Positions 6,131-6,276 of a DNA stretch of 6,276 nucleotides are shown here, one piece after another; within the stretch, counting starts at the first letter, position 1; the number at the start of each line of letters is the position of its first letter. Source of the stretch: Gammaproteobacteria bacterium. Its GTDB lineage: Bacteria; Pseudomonadota; Gammaproteobacteria; SZUA-140. Where the stretch lies: positions 1 through 6,276 of the forward strand of contig JALWQD010000165.1 in NCBI GenBank assembly GCA_026994735.1. Reading direction: 5' to 3'. Under the pieces are notes generated by a model, which was not told the origin of the DNA, searched no databases, and saw only the letters and a program-made list of their open reading frames with translations. Made by a program: the position numbers and the translations under genes.

Positions 6131-6276
6131 ATGTCTTTTGAAACTCTCGGCCTGTCGGCCGAAATTCTGCGCGCTATCTCTGAACAGGGATATAACAAAC
6201 CAACCCCGGTCCAGAGCCAGGCCATTCCGGTCATTCTTGCCGGTAATGATGTCCTTGCCGGTGCACAGACAGGTAC
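6131..6276 (+). CDS. rhlE: RhlE-type DEAD-box ATP-dependent RNA helicase, N-terminal 48 residues (runs off the right edge)
   Basis: Forty-eight full codons are present with no stop, so the gene is partial at the window end. The start M-S-F-E-T-L-G-L-S matches the RhlE N-terminus closely. The Q motif follows, with F3 as the upstream aromatic, then G20-Y21, P24-T25-P26 and Q28, which recognise adenine. The window ends inside motif I (A-Q-T-G-T at 45-49), the Walker A region that binds ATP. The DEAD box, the helicase C domain and the RhlE tail are outside the window. These proteins remodel RNA, for example in ribosome assembly and mRNA turnover. ATG at 6131 is chosen by homology; GGAG at 6115-6118 is 12 bases away, rather long. 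RhlE fits better than SrmB or DeaD from the first residues, but the subfamily cannot be fixed from 48 residues. Confidence 0.88.
   Translation, partial: MSFETLGLSAEILRAISEQGYNKPTPVQSQAIPVILAGNDVLAGAQTG

Noticed and set aside
5977..6234. An 85-codon minus-strand ORF opposite the helicase leader and start
   Set aside because: It overlaps the well-supported helicase N-terminus, has no ribosome site and no recognisable domain.
6225..6266. Direct repeat of CTTGCCGGT in the helicase start
   Set aside because: The two nine-base copies encode L-A-G twice within a conserved protein segment, so coding explains them.

Overview
The window looks like a piece of a gammaproteobacterial chromosome. GC content is roughly 50%, gene spacing is tight, and the gene families (RND tripartite efflux, a YaiI/UPF0178 protein, an RhlE-type DEAD-box helicase) are typical of Proteobacteria. 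The species cannot be named from the sequence. I see no tRNA, rRNA, insertion sequence, integrase or CRISPR array.

Layout: (1) Bases 1-890, minus strand, hold the first 296 codons of an exported protein of unknown function. It has a clear signal peptide and three close pairs of cysteines, and runs off the left edge. (2) Bases 891-1215 form a divergent control region with candidate promoters in both directions and three inverted repeats, one of them a perfect 16-bp palindrome. (3) Bases 1216-5387, plus strand, hold a two-gene efflux operon: a periplasmic adaptor (GTG start) and a 1036-residue RND permease, overlapping by four bases (ATGA). No outer-membrane channel gene is present. The adaptor keeps the Arg-Leu-Ser tip motif used to dock on TolC-type channels, so the channel is probably encoded elsewhere. 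(4) Bases 5389-5847, minus strand, hold a complete yaiI-like gene that meets the permease gene tail to tail with a single base between the stop codons. (5) Bases 5848-6130 are a second divergent intergenic region, with a perfect TATAAT box facing yaiI. (6) From 6131 to the right edge lies the N-terminus of an RhlE-type DEAD-box RNA helicase.

The adaptor and permease would form an inner-membrane/periplasmic export pump driven by the proton gradient. The permease has the paired TM4 aspartates of drug/amphiphile (HAE-type) pumps, but asparagine where AcrB has the relay lysine in TM10. The exported protein is transcribed away from the pump from the same control region, and the palindrome is placed where one regulator could act on both promoters. 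This shared control is inference. The genes themselves are mostly ordinary family members. The least explained parts are the exported protein and the structured divergent control region.
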